From Acanthacorydalis orientalis (Eukaryota; Arthropoda; Insecta; Megaloptera; Corydalidae), in contig CM068313.1 in NCBI GenBank assembly GCA_034766995.1, positions 30,765,825 through 30,829,824 on the forward strand: a DNA stretch of 64,000 nucleotides, in the 5' to 3' direction. A program made the translations under genes and the position numbers. Under the pieces are notes generated by a model. The model searched no databases, was not told where the DNA came from, and saw nothing but the letters and a program-made list of their open reading frames with translations. Position 1 is the first letter of the stretch. Each line of letters starts with the position of its first letter. Positions 1 to 14,579 of this stretch are shown piece by piece.

Positions 1-854
1 AGGTACATAAATGTAATAAAACATTACTTTTTTAATTTATTTGTTAATATAATAGAAGTATTCGTCTTAAATTCATGCCATTTATCTAGAACTAATGTAT
101 GTATATATATATATATACATGTACATTCATGATAAAAAATAAAAATATAGAATACTTATGTACTATAATTTCAAGTTAACTAAAAAGTATAAGACAAGAT
201 TTTTTGAACAAAACGTTATATATTTTTTCTATAGTCATATATTTTTGTTATATTGAAGATTTTGTGCTGATTTAATAATAATATATTTTTTAAAATTATT
301 AATCGTTAGATTACTCATTTTGTATTTCATTATATTCGATATTAATTTGAGTTTTGATAGTAAAATGAATAACCGAACGGCAAATACTTAAAAATAACAG
401 TAAAACGAATACATAGGTATAAAAAAGACAATTTCGACATGCATGTATATTCTTTTACTATTTTTGTCCATGTTAAATATTCTCAAGTTTTATTTTATTA
501 AGAAGAAGTTCTTCGTCAAAAATATTTTATAAGGAAACTATTTGTTAAGTTATTTAGGATAATTTTGTAAGTTTATGAAAGAAATATTTTTATTACAGTT
601 TAATCATTTATCAGTTAAAAATATTTTAATTTATAAATTATAATAGTTAATAAATATTTGTACATTCTTTTATTTGTCATTTGTACATCAACGATTAATT
701 CTGTTTTATTTATATAATTTTATAATATACACAGACACATATCTATATAAATGTTTTATTAAGAGACAATTTAGATGCTATTAGTTTTATTCCTTGACTA
801 CTTTTATTATTAATAACTTTTTGAATAGTTAATTCCATTAACTACTTTTAAAAT

Positions 855-858
<4 letters not shown>

Positions 859-912
<54 letters not shown>
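859..912. repeat. (AT)n microsatellite
   Basis: Uninterrupted AT dinucleotide tract of about 54 bp in the 3' flank of the otopetrin gene. Confidence 0.97.
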
Positions 913-914
<2 letters not shown>

Positions 915-3021
915 ATGAGAATCACACAAATAAAATATGAAATGAATATTACCAAACTGCAGTGGTTACAGTTAATTTGTATTCACGTGTCAAACAAAGA
1001 AATGCCTTCATTGAAACCTAGTTTTTTGGTAACATAGAGATCAATAAAACACCCACATGAGATTGTGGCCCTAATGTAACATATAATATGCACAGATATG
1101 CATTTTGAAATGAGGGTGCATTCAACAGGGGTTAGCCAATGAGATGGAGAGTTCAGATTAGGGTGTCATGTCCAGACAAATGCCATGTGACACGGTTGGC
1201 CTTAACACAACCATGCATCTCTGTTCTGTGTCTGATGGGTCAAAATAACGATACAGAAATTAAATACAAACAGAAAATAAATTGGAGACGTACATTAGAA
1301 GTGCAATTATATTCATGTATCGATGGTAGTTTGTGTATAATAATTAAAACAAGATAGATGATTGGCAAATTGTAACATGGAATTATTTTTGTATTTTAAT
1401 TGAAAGTTTTTCTAAACATTTTTTATAATTTTTCAAAAATATATTTTAATTAATTCTTACAATGTAGATACTTTTGTAATAATAATAATAAATGTTTAGA
1501 AAATAAAATAAATGTATATTCATTTCAAAATTCGTTAACAACTTAATAAAAATATACAGAATTGTGTAAAATTTCAAATGATTTTGTATATATATATATA
1601 TATACAAATAATATTATTTTCTTGCGTTAAAAGTATACTTGAAGACACTTTTGAGTATAGATGTGTCATATTACTAAGGTAGCCAATTTGAGAAAAAATA
1701 TTATATGTTTTCCTGTTTTCATTTTTTTACAAGTGAACAGATCAAGAAGCTACAGTTAGAAAAAAGTTTTATATTTATCCTCAATAAAACATTTGGCACT
1801 GTAGTTAAATACACATATAGATTTTTAAATCATTTGACGCTGTGGTGGTAATGATTTCGCCATCAAATTGTTCATAAAAAATAATCAATACTCAATTTGA
1901 AAGAATTTTTAATCAGAATTTTTTATGGTTTGAGAGAGAATGAAAAATGTATTTCTTGAATAATTGTTTTTAATTTTAAATTATTGCATTTCTATTAACA
2001 CCTAAATTACAATTATTATTTAAGATTTAATGATTGTACGGATAAATGAAATTTGAATTACAACGAATTTATTTAAAGAATAGTGTACATTTTTCTCGAA
2101 AACAGTAGAATTAAGTGCAGCTTAATGAGAATAGTATAAAAGCAGTACATATAAATTGGATTATACAAATTATTTCAAAACAATATTCTACTCGTTCTAA
2201 TGGTACGGTTGGTTAGCTTAAGATTTTGATAGTTCACTATTTTTTTTAAAATATTCTACTTTTTTATATAAATAATTTTAAGATATTTATAAGAATCTAG
2301 TAGTCGACTGTATTAATATCATAAATTTCTATTTGATAGAATATGACTACATGTTAAATGAATTTGATGCTAGTAATAATCTCAACTTCATTTATGATTC
2401 ACTGATTTCGTATTAAAAAAACTGACTTAGACGCGTACAGTGCTGTTTTAATGAGATTAAACATCTGTTGTTTAATACAACACATGGTTCTGTTATATTA
2501 GTCTTTTAAAAAATGTAAAGATCAACTTTTCTTATGGAGTTTTCAGAGAAATTGAAATTATTTCATTACAATCTAATGATTTAAAAATGCATGCTGCATT
2601 TAAAAAAAATATTATATTTCTATATATTTATTAAAAAACACCATTCTTTCACATAAACTTACGTAAGTAGATAATAATCTTATATGGAAGTGAATGTAAA
2701 GAAGTCTCACTGAAACAATATATACATTACAAATAAATGTGTACATTTATAAAGAATGTGTAAAAGCTTATATGCAGGTAATTATATAAGGTAAAAAGTG
2801 ATTTCAATATTTAAAATACAGTATGTAAATATTACCTTACTTGAAAATATATGTAATGAGAATTATTTCCATTTATAAATATTTAAAAAGTAATTTATTT
2901 TTTTACTTAATATTTAATTTGTTTTGTGAACTTTTATTTAATAAACAATGTTGAATTTTTATTAAATTAACATCTAATGCTTAATATTTTGATGTGTTCT
3001 CATTATAATAATAATTAGTCT

Positions 3022-3023
3022 GA

Positions 3024-3070
<47 letters not shown>

Positions 3071-3094
3071 GTATATATATGTACATATACATAT
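3022..3094. repeat. (AT)n microsatellite with GT interruptions
   Basis: Compound AT tract interrupted by several G and C bases (GTATATATAT units) at its distal end. Confidence 0.95.
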
Positions 3095-4279
3095 AGTGAA
3101 ACTTATTAAAAAAACATCAATATCTGGTGTCAATTCATAATTTTGTTGCTTTTAATTATGAAAATATGAAATTTACAAATACTTCGTAATATTAACTTAT
3201 TATTAATTTTGAATACTTTATTATTTATTGCTTTTATATTAAATTCCATATAATAATTTTCCTAAAATTATTTTTACAAATTAGTGTCAGAAAATGATGG
3301 AATTTAAACGTAAATGTTATTATTTTCATTTACTTTCAAAATTTGTAGTTGCTAGTTGTTCACATAATATAAATTGATTATAATATAGAACTTAATTTAA
3401 TACAAAACATTTCTAAAAAATAAATTAACAATGAATTTGATTATGAAAATAAATTGAATGTAAATTTCGATGTTTTCACATGATAAATAAAAGTGAATAG
3501 AATATCAGCGACAGTTTTCCTTAAACATTTATTTTTTAAAAAAGGTGAACATTTTAGATGTAGAAATAAATATTTTTTATATAAAAACTAACTGTTTATT
3601 GTAATATTATATTATTTACAAAATAATAGTTATTTAATTTCTATTTTTTAGAATTTAACTACTCAAAAAATAATATTTTAATCAAAAAGTATTATTGAAT
3701 TAACACATTCAGTTATACTTACATTTAAATAGTAAATAAAAAAATACATGTTCTCTTATCTTATAATCCCTGTAGTGCAATTCATTTTTCTACAATCCTT
3801 TGTGACCTACTGTTTCTTTTTCACAACTAATGGTTTCGATGGAAGTGTTTTAATCATAAAGTTTGTTTTCTTTTTGAAATTAATTTTTTAATTCAATTCA
3901 AAGGGAAATTTAAACTACAAAAAATATTTGGACTTATTAACGATTCAATTTAAGTAAAACCCTTGTAATTATACATTTTTCATACATTGACATTCATTAA
4001 ATAATTACTTTTATAATTTTATATAGTTTATATATTAGTGAATTGAATTAAAAAGAGATAAAAAATAAAATTTGAGCTCTAATTTTAGGATCGATTCATA
4101 TATACTGTTAGCTATAAGCACTTACCATATTATGTACATTACTGCTTTATACATTTACATATTTAGGTGAAATATAAAAGTAAACCTTGATTATACGTGA
4201 CTTGGATTATATGTCGTAAATATTGTCCTTGTGCCTTTATTTTAAAGGTGCGTTAATATTAGTTATATAAAATAAAATA

Positions 4280-4310
<31 letters not shown>

Positions 4311-4843
4311 TCTTATTATTTTTTGTTATATTATATTTCTTATAAAGTCGAAAAAAAAATTTAATTTATAAGAATGGAATTAAAAAAAAGAATTTTCTAG
4401 CATATAAACATTATTTGAATTAAAAATTTTCTTTATTAGTATACAAAAGCACTGTATATTTGTATTACTGTTTTTGATAGTTTGAAATACTACAGAACAG
4501 TTTTAAGAATAGTAAGAATTAAAAATAATCATTGTGACAATATATTTCTTTGAAGAATTCATATGTAATTTTAATATGCAGTCATATGAATTTCTTCTAC
4601 TAACATGTTATTATTGTGGAATGTTAAAGGCTATCACACATAAATATTAATTATTTTGTATATATCAATCATTAATTGCAATTTCTTAAATTCATTGTTG
4701 ATGTAAGATTACGTCAATGATATCACAGACGTAAATAAGTATGATATTTTATAAAACTATGTGAATTGCAAAGCTGCAATCATAAACATTATGTCATGTT
4801 TGGTAGAATTCGATATGTTTTGCATCGATTAGCATGACATATG

Positions 4844-4845
<2 letters not shown>

Positions 4846-4911
<66 letters not shown>
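4846..4911. repeat. (AT)n microsatellite
   Basis: Pure AT tract of about 66 bp, followed by a GC-richer stretch to about 5035. Confidence 0.97.
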
Positions 4912-4913
<2 letters not shown>

Positions 4914-5357
4914 TGTATGTATGGGTATATTTTATCAAATGTGTTGGTGCGGCAAGGTCATGTGTTTAAGCTGTTGTTAGTGACATGAGATATGGCAGGT
5001 AGATTTCATTTGTATTTTCGTTGCGTGATTATGATATATACTAGTTCAATTTAATTAAATAATTTTTGCCAAAAAGGTCACTGCCATTTTTAGTGATTTC
5101 TTTCACGTTATAATTATATTTTTCCTATATCAAATTATATTTAATGAGTACTATTGTCTCTTTTATAGTATATAAAAAGTCATTCGAAATCATAGTTGGT
5201 TTAAAAACTATTATTAAATCTGAAAATTCAAAACATTATTAATATTGGTGAACAATGTCATCAAAATATATTACTCTTAGATTATATCACACTATGTAGC
5301 ATTAAATATTGAATTAAATATGTTTCCATCAGTTCTTAATTTAGTTAAAACTTATTG

Positions 5358-5358
5358 A

Positions 5359-5435
<77 letters not shown>
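5358..5435. repeat. (AT)n microsatellite with ATAC interruptions
   Basis: AT tract broken in the centre by ACATACATACAT units. Confidence 0.95.
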
Positions 5436-5438
<3 letters not shown>

Positions 5439-6441
5439 CATTCATTAAAACGATTTGAACCTGATATTCAAATTATCATTAATTTTCAAATTATTCATAT
5501 TCTAAACTGCGTTTAAAATAACTGTTATCTACTTCTTATGTTAAACCGGAATATTATAATTTTCGTTTTTGAATTTATTTTATGTAAAATACATGTTAAT
5601 TACTTTTGTATACATATCTGGGAGATTTTTAATTTTTTTAACTGAGAAGGTTGTATTTAAACTTTTCATTTAATCAATTTTGTTATTTTGTTTAATATGA
5701 ATGTTTAAATATTAAATACGATTTAAGAATTCTATTTTATAAAAAATAATTATGCATCAATTAAATCTAAAATCAATAATTTACTAAATATAATAAAAAA
5801 ATGGCTAAATATTATTGTAAAGTATAAATAATAAAACTAGTTATCTGATACAAAAAAATATATAAAAATAACAGTAGTTTATATCATTCGAATGAAGAAT
5901 ATACATTTAATCAATAAATATATAATTTATTATAATGTAAATTTTAAAACACTTTCACGAATAGTCGGATTTCATAATGGAGCTAAAAAAATATGCTAAA
6001 ATATACGACACATAATTCATGCTTCAATGAATATATATGAGAAGAAAAACGATTTAAAGATAATTTTTCTATGTTATTTAAAATCTTTATGAGAAATAGA
6101 ATACTTAATAATAATTATAGATGAGGTTTTTATTTCAATTTTTCTCAATAGTAAAACACATTTTTTCAAAATTATTGAGAACAAATATTTAAGTTTTCTT
6201 GTTCATTAAAAAAATATTAAATTATTTGGAAAAATACATTACTTACGGCTTAAACTATTAAGAATTTCAATATAAAATGTCTTTTACAGAGCATTGACAT
6301 AAAATTCTATAATTATAATTATTCAATTTTATGACAATGAAAGACAATATATCTATTATTTTTCTTATAATTGCAACTAATAATATGTTGTTGTTAGTAA
6401 CTGAAAGTCTTCACATCGTTTTCATTAGAAGTAATTATATT

Positions 6442-6443
<2 letters not shown>

Positions 6444-6515
<72 letters not shown>
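6444..6515. repeat. (AT)n microsatellite
   Basis: Pure AT tract of about 72 bp. It produces spurious Tyr-Ile repeat ORFs on both strands. Confidence 0.97.
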
Positions 6516-6518
<3 letters not shown>

Positions 6519-6766
6519 CGTGTGTGAATATTCCAAACCTAATTTTAAACTCAAATGAAAAATACAATATTATGCTATCTGCGTACATAAAATGATAACG
6601 CTTTAAAAACATGTACATGTTTTTGCATAAATTGAAAGTCACCTTAAATTCAAAAGTATAATATTAGTTCAGTGAGAATGTTACATTTGTATATGTAAAA
6701 TTACACTTTTATATATGCCAAATAATGCGTGTCGACAATAAAGGTATATCTATATATTTATTTAAC

Positions 6767-6774
<8 letters not shown>

Positions 6775-6858
<84 letters not shown>

Positions 6859-6866
6859 TATATAAA
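6775..6866. repeat. (AT)n microsatellite, interrupted
   Basis: About 90 bp of AT with G and TTTA/AAAT interruptions. Confidence 0.95.
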
Positions 6867-7468
6867 TAATAATTGTGACATATGTGTGTGTGTGTATGTA
6901 TACAAACTCGTTTGAATACGTAAACATTAAAAAATATATTTATAAAACAAATGTCTTGTAATCAAACAAATTGAACTTTATATCTCAAGAAAAAAAAATA
7001 ATAATTGAAATCTGTTATGTGTGTCCAGGAATAAATAATCTCTATCTTAAAATATAGTTCTACATATATATATATACACACATACACATATTTATATATA
7101 TATATATATACACTATTTATTGTATTGTAAATCGTTTTATGAAAAGATATCGTCCATTATTACTTGTATAGACCTGCTGTCTGGGTTCTTTTCAAATGAT
7201 CCCTATAGAATCTCTATCAAGGTGAACGTGATGAAACATTTAAAGCGTATACTCAAGTTAGAAATAGCTTTAAACATATTTTCATCAAAGGGATGTAGTA
7301 AATACAAAGAAATATTTATCTTTGAATGATTTTATACGGCATGAAGGAACGTGAATGTTTTGAAATGGTACGTTTTATATCCGGTGTTTATTTTATTCAC
7401 TCACGCTTTGAAATAGTATTGCTGGTGTTCTTCTGATATATATCAGCACTTTATCGATTGAAGCAATG

Positions 7469-7557
<89 letters not shown>
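7469..7557. repeat. (AT)n microsatellite
   Basis: About 89 bp with a single C near the start; among the longest near-pure tracts in the window. Confidence 0.97.
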
Positions 7558-7560
<3 letters not shown>

Positions 7561-7847
7561 AAGGAAGAGATATGAGAATAAAATATACATAAAAAAATAT
7601 CAACATAATTTGAAAATATTTTTCGTTGAAAAGCATTAGTTAAGAAGATAAATTTAAACACCGTACACGTTAAAGAAAAATGAAGGTAAATTATAGAATA
7701 TAACATTATTTTTTGTACCATATCTCTATTAGTTTTCTTGGGTTTGACTTAAAATGTATTTCTAAATATATTTTCGTTGATTAATTTAGCATACATACTG
7801 TGCTTTTATTCTATTATATATTCTCTTTTTTATATTTCTCATTAGGC

Positions 7848-7888
<41 letters not shown>

Positions 7889-8211
7889 GATTATACTTTC
7901 CAGTCGGTTATTTATTTGGGGTTTAAGTACGCGTCGGCATCGACAACTATCAGTTTTGAATTGCATATATAAAAACATTTTTGTTTTGATTTGCGTCAAT
8001 ATTTCTTACCTATATGCTCGTATATATATATATATATATATACATATTCTTAAAAAATCGTTGTCAATAATGATTATACTTTGATGACTACTAATATGAT
8101 TACTAATAATTTTTTATTATAGATATTTGTAATAACGATTTATAGTTTGAATGAAAATTATGCATTACGAATTGTTTATTGATTTTCTTATAATCGTACA
8201 AATAGAAATAA

Positions 8212-8248
<37 letters not shown>

Positions 8249-8732
8249 CATTTATATATTCATAGTAATTTAATTATATTAAGTGCATAAGAAATAAACT
8301 CTTATATTAAAAAAAATAAGGCTGGAATTTTCTATTTATATATTAAGTCACACATACAAATATGTTTATGCCTACGTGTGAACGGCTATTATTTATAAAT
8401 TGTATGTGTTTTATTATGAATTATTGACAATATAAATAAATGATTGCATGTTGAAAGAAAATAATAAATATTCAAGTACATACATCTTTTTTAATAAAAA
8501 TCAGAGACATATTATTGATTGATATTTTGATCATTATCAAAATAACCAATGTTAAAGTAAATATAATACCTTTTTTGAACTTATAAATTGTGTACAAGTA
8601 TTGAAGTTTGGAAACTGTACTTAACTAAAATTACATAAACTTGCTGAAAATATAATGAATATGAATTATTATTATTATTTACATCCGTACAATACATATA
8701 TACATACACACATACATACACACACACACACT

Positions 8733-8775
<43 letters not shown>

Positions 8776-11700
8776 CTTAATATGTTTTATTACTTTTTTC
8801 AATTTGAAGATACATTTATTTGGTATATATTTAAAGATTATTAAATGATTTCCATTCTTTATTATTTTTAAAGATTAATAGACGGTCTTTATAATCATAA
8901 GTTTAAGTAACTGTATGCATTATTGCTCTAAAAAACATTTTTTTTATGATGCTCTTAAATTATTTTTGTAGATACGTCAAGAAAGTGAAAATAATTTAAC
9001 GATTAGTTATTATTAAGACATTTAATGTAAAATAAAATAAACATTTTGTTATCCACTATAAATATGTAAATTAACTTTATAATGTCTTTTTTAAGGTCAA
9101 CAAAGTTCATTTTTTTATCTTATGGTTTTCAACTGACTTAATAATAGAATGATTAATAGTAGAAAATAAAGTCGAATGACTTTATTTTTAGTTCGCAGTT
9201 ATTTCCAGTTTAATCATCTAGTTAGTAGTAATTTCCTTGAAAACAAAAGTACATCATGTCACCTATTCCCTGCTTTAGTTTCTTGCTGAAGGAAAACGCA
9301 TGAATAAGTAACAATTCTAGAACTGTAATACATTCTCTTTTTAAACTCTTGTTGAACTATAAAAATTACGAATTTTTATCAAACATTTCTTCCTAAAATC
9401 AATATTGTTGTTGAACACAGAGAAAATTGGTTTTAAATTAAAATATGTCAATTAAAATAAGACCCAGATAAAAAATCATGTTAATTTATCAATTTACTTG
9501 ATTTGGGAAGATGTATTTAGAGGAAGTTTCGAGGAAGATATAGTCGTTACTTGTCAATACAAGTACAATTAAGAATGTAAATTGGTAAAAGGATCATTGA
9601 AAAAGTGGATGTGTCGCTACTGAGCTGAAAATATTCGATGAAAAAAATAAATTATATTAATATTCAAACAAATGGTATTAAAAAATAAGTCAACATACAA
9701 TGAAGAAATTTTATTTGAATTTGGTGTATATTATGATATTATTGTATATATGAACACATATATATTATGTATAACAATGACAGAGATTTGTTCATGATAA
9801 ATGTCGAATGTTAATGCGAATGATGATATTTTTACGAATGTATACAAATAAATATAACATTTATCTTGCAACAAAATTAGCTTCACAATAAAGCTACTAA
9901 AAACGTGACATTAGTTTTATAGATCACATATTAAAAGCTTTTCAATATTAATGTAATTAATTATAATAATATATTAAATTATTCTTATGTTACTATAAGA
10001 ATCCAATAAATAAGATTTCGTCATTTTCTTAACTAATAATTAAAATTAATAAACATTTTTCAAACAATTATATCGATTCAATCGCTTGATACGTAATTAC
10101 AAAAAGCCAATGCGAATGACATTTTTAAAATGTGTCCAAAACTCATTATTGAAAACAGCTATCAACAAAATACCGATGTAACACTACTAATATGGCAAAT
10201 TCTATTTACAATAAAATTCTAATCATAAATAACAAATCAAATATATAAATTGTTACATCCAGCATGCAAAAAATATGTATATATACAAAAATATTTGTAC
10301 AAAAGTTGTCTTATATTTAGTAAATGAAAATTATGTGACTTTCTCATACTGTATACAGTGTACGATATTCAATATGGCACAAATAGTAAAATTCTTAAAA
10401 TATTTAAAATTAAATCCATCTTGTGTTTTTTTCATTCTTTGCATATATCTACAATTCTACAAAAAATTGTTCCCGTTATTTTTCAAATATAATAATATAA
10501 ATTGTATCCTTAAAATTATTTAATGTAGTGTTTTTTAACTTCATGTCATTTCTGATAATAAAACCTTTTTGAGTGAGCCTTATAAATGTGTATACATTAG
10601 TAGAGAAACATTTTTGATTAAAATATTTACTTTAATAGTAATTTAGTTGCATAAATAGTATACAAAATCAATTTAATAAATTACTGACTATAACCAAAAA
10701 AGAGAGATAATGAATATTTTCTTATGAACATGTAGTAATTTATTTTATTTTATGAAATTATTATGCTTTGAAAAGCAATCAATTTTATTCCTTTTTGAAT
10801 AGGAAATAAAAATGAACAATCAGACTAAACGGAGGATTCAAAAAAATATAAAAAAGGAAATGAATATTATTTCCATATCTTAAATATATAAATAAAAATA
10901 ATGTTTATTTACGTGACATATACCCAACTTAATCAACCATTTATATTTGAAAGAATAATGTAGTGAGGAAAAATATCTTTTCTGATTCCTAGTGTTTCAT
11001 TCGTACAGTATATTTGCATTAGATTAGTGTATTTTTATGTCATGAACTTAAATTGAACGCTTATCAAACATTTATTCTATTTACAAATATCTGTATAATT
11101 ATACAAAAAGCCAATTACATACAATAAGATAACCCGTAAAAAACTAAAAAAATAATTTGACTCATGCGAATATTTAATAAATACATTTACTAATTCATCA
11201 ATGGAATAAATTTCAAATTTATTGATTATTGACATTCCTCTCAAACAAAAATTTTATTGTGAATATAATAAAAAAAAAAATTGTAAAGATTTATGTAAAA
11301 ATGTAACACTACGCAAATTGATTGTACTTTATTGGTTTTTATTCTTTTAATGGTTAATAAAAAATTAAATATATTTTCATTCTACAACGATTATAATTAC
11401 TTTTTTATTGAATCTAGATATATCAGGAATTTGTTTGAAGCATGAATATGAAAATTGGGTTAACTATTAATATATATATACATACATACACACAGATATA
11501 TGTATGTATACAAAATATATGGTACAAATGTACAAATTAATATTTTTCGAAATGAAATACTATTCATTTTTTTTGTATAATATAATATGGGATTGATTTA
11601 TTGATTGATTGGTTTTCCTTTATTTCATAAATAAATACCTATTAGATAATAAAAACAAAATTTTAAATAAGATTTTTTAAAAACACATATATTCACATAT

Positions 11701-13309
11701 AAATTCATAAATAGAAATATTATATATAAATCCTGGAATTCTCTTTCATCTCGTCTTATCATTTCGTTTCATTATAATGGAATGAATAACCTTTCATAAA
11801 TATTTCTAACAATAAAATATCAATACAGACGGTACGCATCAATAATAATGAGCATTTAAATATTTGGCTTAACACAGTGAGCAGAAATTATAAATTTCAC
11901 TTGAATTGTGACTAGTTTATACAATTATCTCAAACAATATAACACTGAGATATGCGAATGTTGCCACAGGAACACATTGAAGCAATAAATATAAAGTTGA
12001 CGCTAATAATAATTTGTTATTAACATTTAATGATATCATTTATTGTGATGGATTTTCTTTGTACTGAATTGTTTTATTAATCTAAGGAAGACGGACATGA
12101 TAATTTTAAATTAATGAACTGTTATTTCTAATGAAAACGTGTATCATTTGAACTGGCAAACTTTTTTGAAGCTATTTTGATTGCTTTTTTAATGTGAAAT
12201 ATGTGTATATAAATTATTTCTTGAATAAAAACATGAAATTCTATTTCTTACCTAATATTGGTCGGAATTCTGTTGTGATATCAGAAAAGCATTATAATAT
12301 TAATGGCTATCTATTCAAAGTCAAAACCTACGGACAATCAGTCTAATATACAGTCAGTTCAGCATAAATGAAATACTGATAAATTTGAAATCAATATTGC
12401 AAATATTGTCATACAAAATATAAAAATATTTGTTTTTTGCCACTACAGAAAAAATCATAAAATATTTTTCTATGTTTCTTATATTTTATATATATATATT
12501 ATTGTAATTTAAATTTTATTCGTTAATTTCCGACGTTTCATTCTTCATAAAAAATATTTTTATATTTCATGATTTATAATACTGAAAACATTCCATCAGT
12601 TTTATCATTACAATAAAGATGAATATATACATAATTATCCAAAGAAATAGCAAATTTGGTGAACTTTCTAGTAGGTATTTTTTTGACAAGCTTTAGAACA
12701 TTTTTATTTGTAAAATCTAATTTATTTCGAAAATAAGTTTCTATTAAATATCAGTATTGTATAATAGAAATTTTCTAAATTTTATTACTAATAATTATCA
12801 TTAGGTCATGATAACGATATGATTTAATATTGATATGGAAATTGGTTTATTATCAAAGTGTATTCTAAATAAATCGAATTATTAATTTATTTTTTTGACT
12901 AAAAAAATTCAAATAAAAAAAATGTATTAATTCATATCATTATTAATGATAAGATTTACTTTGAAAATATACTCAACAAATGTAATATTAAATGTTTTAA
13001 ATAAAAACTTATTCACTAATAAATATTTTCATAAAATATTATAAAAAGATAAATACTACTTTTTTTTAGCATATGACATGTGTTTAATTTATATCTTCAA
13101 ATTAAATACATAATATAATCTATTTATGACTTGCCTTATAATTAGGGAGTAAATTCCATAGTATCAAAATTAAATCAATTTATTTTTATATTTTAAATTA
13201 ACTTTAGCTTACTCTATTGTAATTTTATTCAATAGAATGAATTGAAACGTCGAAAAAACGATTATTAAACTATTTATAAACGAGTTAAAAAATCTAAACA
13301 AATACGAAA

Positions 13310-13315
13310 TTTATT
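13310..13315 (-). promoter_or_regulatory. Candidate polyadenylation signal of the otopetrin gene
   Basis: This is the first AATAAA I find on the minus strand after the stop codon, about 250 nt downstream. The hexamer is common by chance in such AT-rich DNA, so it is only a candidate. The stretch between stop and signal includes an ~80-bp (AT)n tract. Confidence 0.3.
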
Positions 13316-13446
13316 ATTATATGTGATGAATTGACAGTCACGAATTTTAACATCAATTTTTATGTACCTACTGAATGATATAAGGGATTAAAATTTGTCG
13401 AGAAATACTGTAGGAGTGTGAATTAAAATTTCTCATACATTTAAAG

Positions 13447-13447
13447 A

Positions 13448-13527
<80 letters not shown>
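13447..13527. repeat. (AT)n microsatellite in the otopetrin 3' UTR region
   Basis: About 80 bp of nearly pure AT starting about 40 nt downstream of the TAG stop, so it is probably transcribed in the 3' UTR. In RNA it would form a long self-complementary UA stem. Confidence 0.96.
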
Positions 13528-13531
<4 letters not shown>

Positions 13532-13566
13532 ATCCGATCATTTTCTTCTATATACTAACACTTTTA

Positions 13567-14579
13567 CTACATATACGTAGGTTTCATTTTGTACGCCCTT
13601 TTCCAAATTTCACATAAACATACTGTGGAATGGAATCTGTAAAAAATGGCAAGCGGCATTGATACGTGTGTAATTATGGTCCACGCCCACAGCCCATAAA
13701 AATGTAACTGAATTGGATGTGATTCTGCTCGAGATTTTTCTAACGTATTAATTGCCCACATAGCTAGGTTAGTGACCAAAAGAAAAGTGACAATTTCGCG
13801 CCCAGGTTTACGTCTGATTTGATCCGGTGTGACACAAGATCTTCTAGATGCGTCTAAAACAAACATGGTTTGACACGTCGTCTGAAGCAAGGAAGTTAAC
13901 GCAGTGATCACAACTAGGATTGTGTTCTTTTCTATTGTAAACTGACCTCCGATTATTGTAAAAGTACTGTAAATGAACATTCCTGTTTGAGCACCAATCA
14001 AAAGTATATTATCAAGTTCTAAATTACGACTACCGTCATACTTAAGTACTCGAACTTGAAACATTCCAAGTAAACTTGCTAAAGTTGTAACACCATAGAG
14101 GGTCAACTCGCAAATATTTACTTCCATAACTGCGAGATTAGCAAATTCCGGTCGAGATATTAAAACAAAAAACAGAATTAACGAAATTATTGTCAAAACG
14201 AGAATAAGAATACCAACGAAGAGCCCTTTATGAGCTCTAGCGCAGTCAACTGAATAATGATGAGGCGATCTTTTATAAGATAATCCTTCTGATTTTAGTT
14301 TAGTGCCAGCCGCATTTAACGGTGTGGAATTTGGTAATTTCGATATATTTTTCCACATTACGTATAAAATAGCAGCACATATTAGGCTATATTCGATTGT
14401 ACAAGGAAATAGGAAAGGCGATGCATCTTGTACTAAGGAACCTATTATATTCGTTCGTCTACATTCGTATATATTGTGAGGGCCTTTTAATCCTCTTGCA
14501 ACTATATGGTGAGCTGTTGGGAGATGCTCTGATGTAATTACGGTTGTTGCAATATTCAACACTTGCTGAGATTTGGCTC
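13567..14579 (-). CDS. Otop: Otopetrin exon 9 (TM6-TM12 and C-terminus, residues 476-812)
   Basis: The acceptor TTATTTTCAG|GAGCC opens a single 1013-nt terminal exon ending at TAG (13569-13567). It encodes the second half of the channel. TM6 contains [22 protein letters not shown]7 follows the CARAHKG motif. TM8-TM10 cover [35 protein letters not shown] and [38 protein letters not shown] is TM11, and the last helix runs into [19 protein letters not shown]. The N-terminal half and this half correspond to the two otopetrin half-domains. Translation must enter through the splice; the first in-exon Val codon is not a start. Confidence 0.96.

Larger units (their letters stand above)
1..13446. other. 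3' flank of the otopetrin gene, no gene recognised
   Basis: About 13.4 kb of very AT-rich sequence with many AT tracts (listed for the longest; smaller ones near 1588, 4278, 7850, 8216, 8035 and 8743). Short open frames on both strands lack recognisable motifs. Two GC-richer pockets stand out: 930-1340, and 7120-7440 with a 69-codon open frame. A perfect 20-nt palindrome (AAAAACATGTACATGTTTTT) lies at 6605-6624. The segment adjoining the gene may include 3' UTR. Confidence 0.7.

Noticed and set aside
7120..7329. 69-codon plus-strand ORF in a slightly GC-richer pocket
   Set aside because: No recognisable motif or splice context, and length is within chance for the region. Mentioned only in the flank description.
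6331..8802. Many short ORFs encoding Tyr-Ile repeats (also near 16577, 30750, 41599, 46303, 50690, 56574, 60329)
   Set aside because: They are translations of (AT)n microsatellites in frame with no stop. No flanking coding signal is present.
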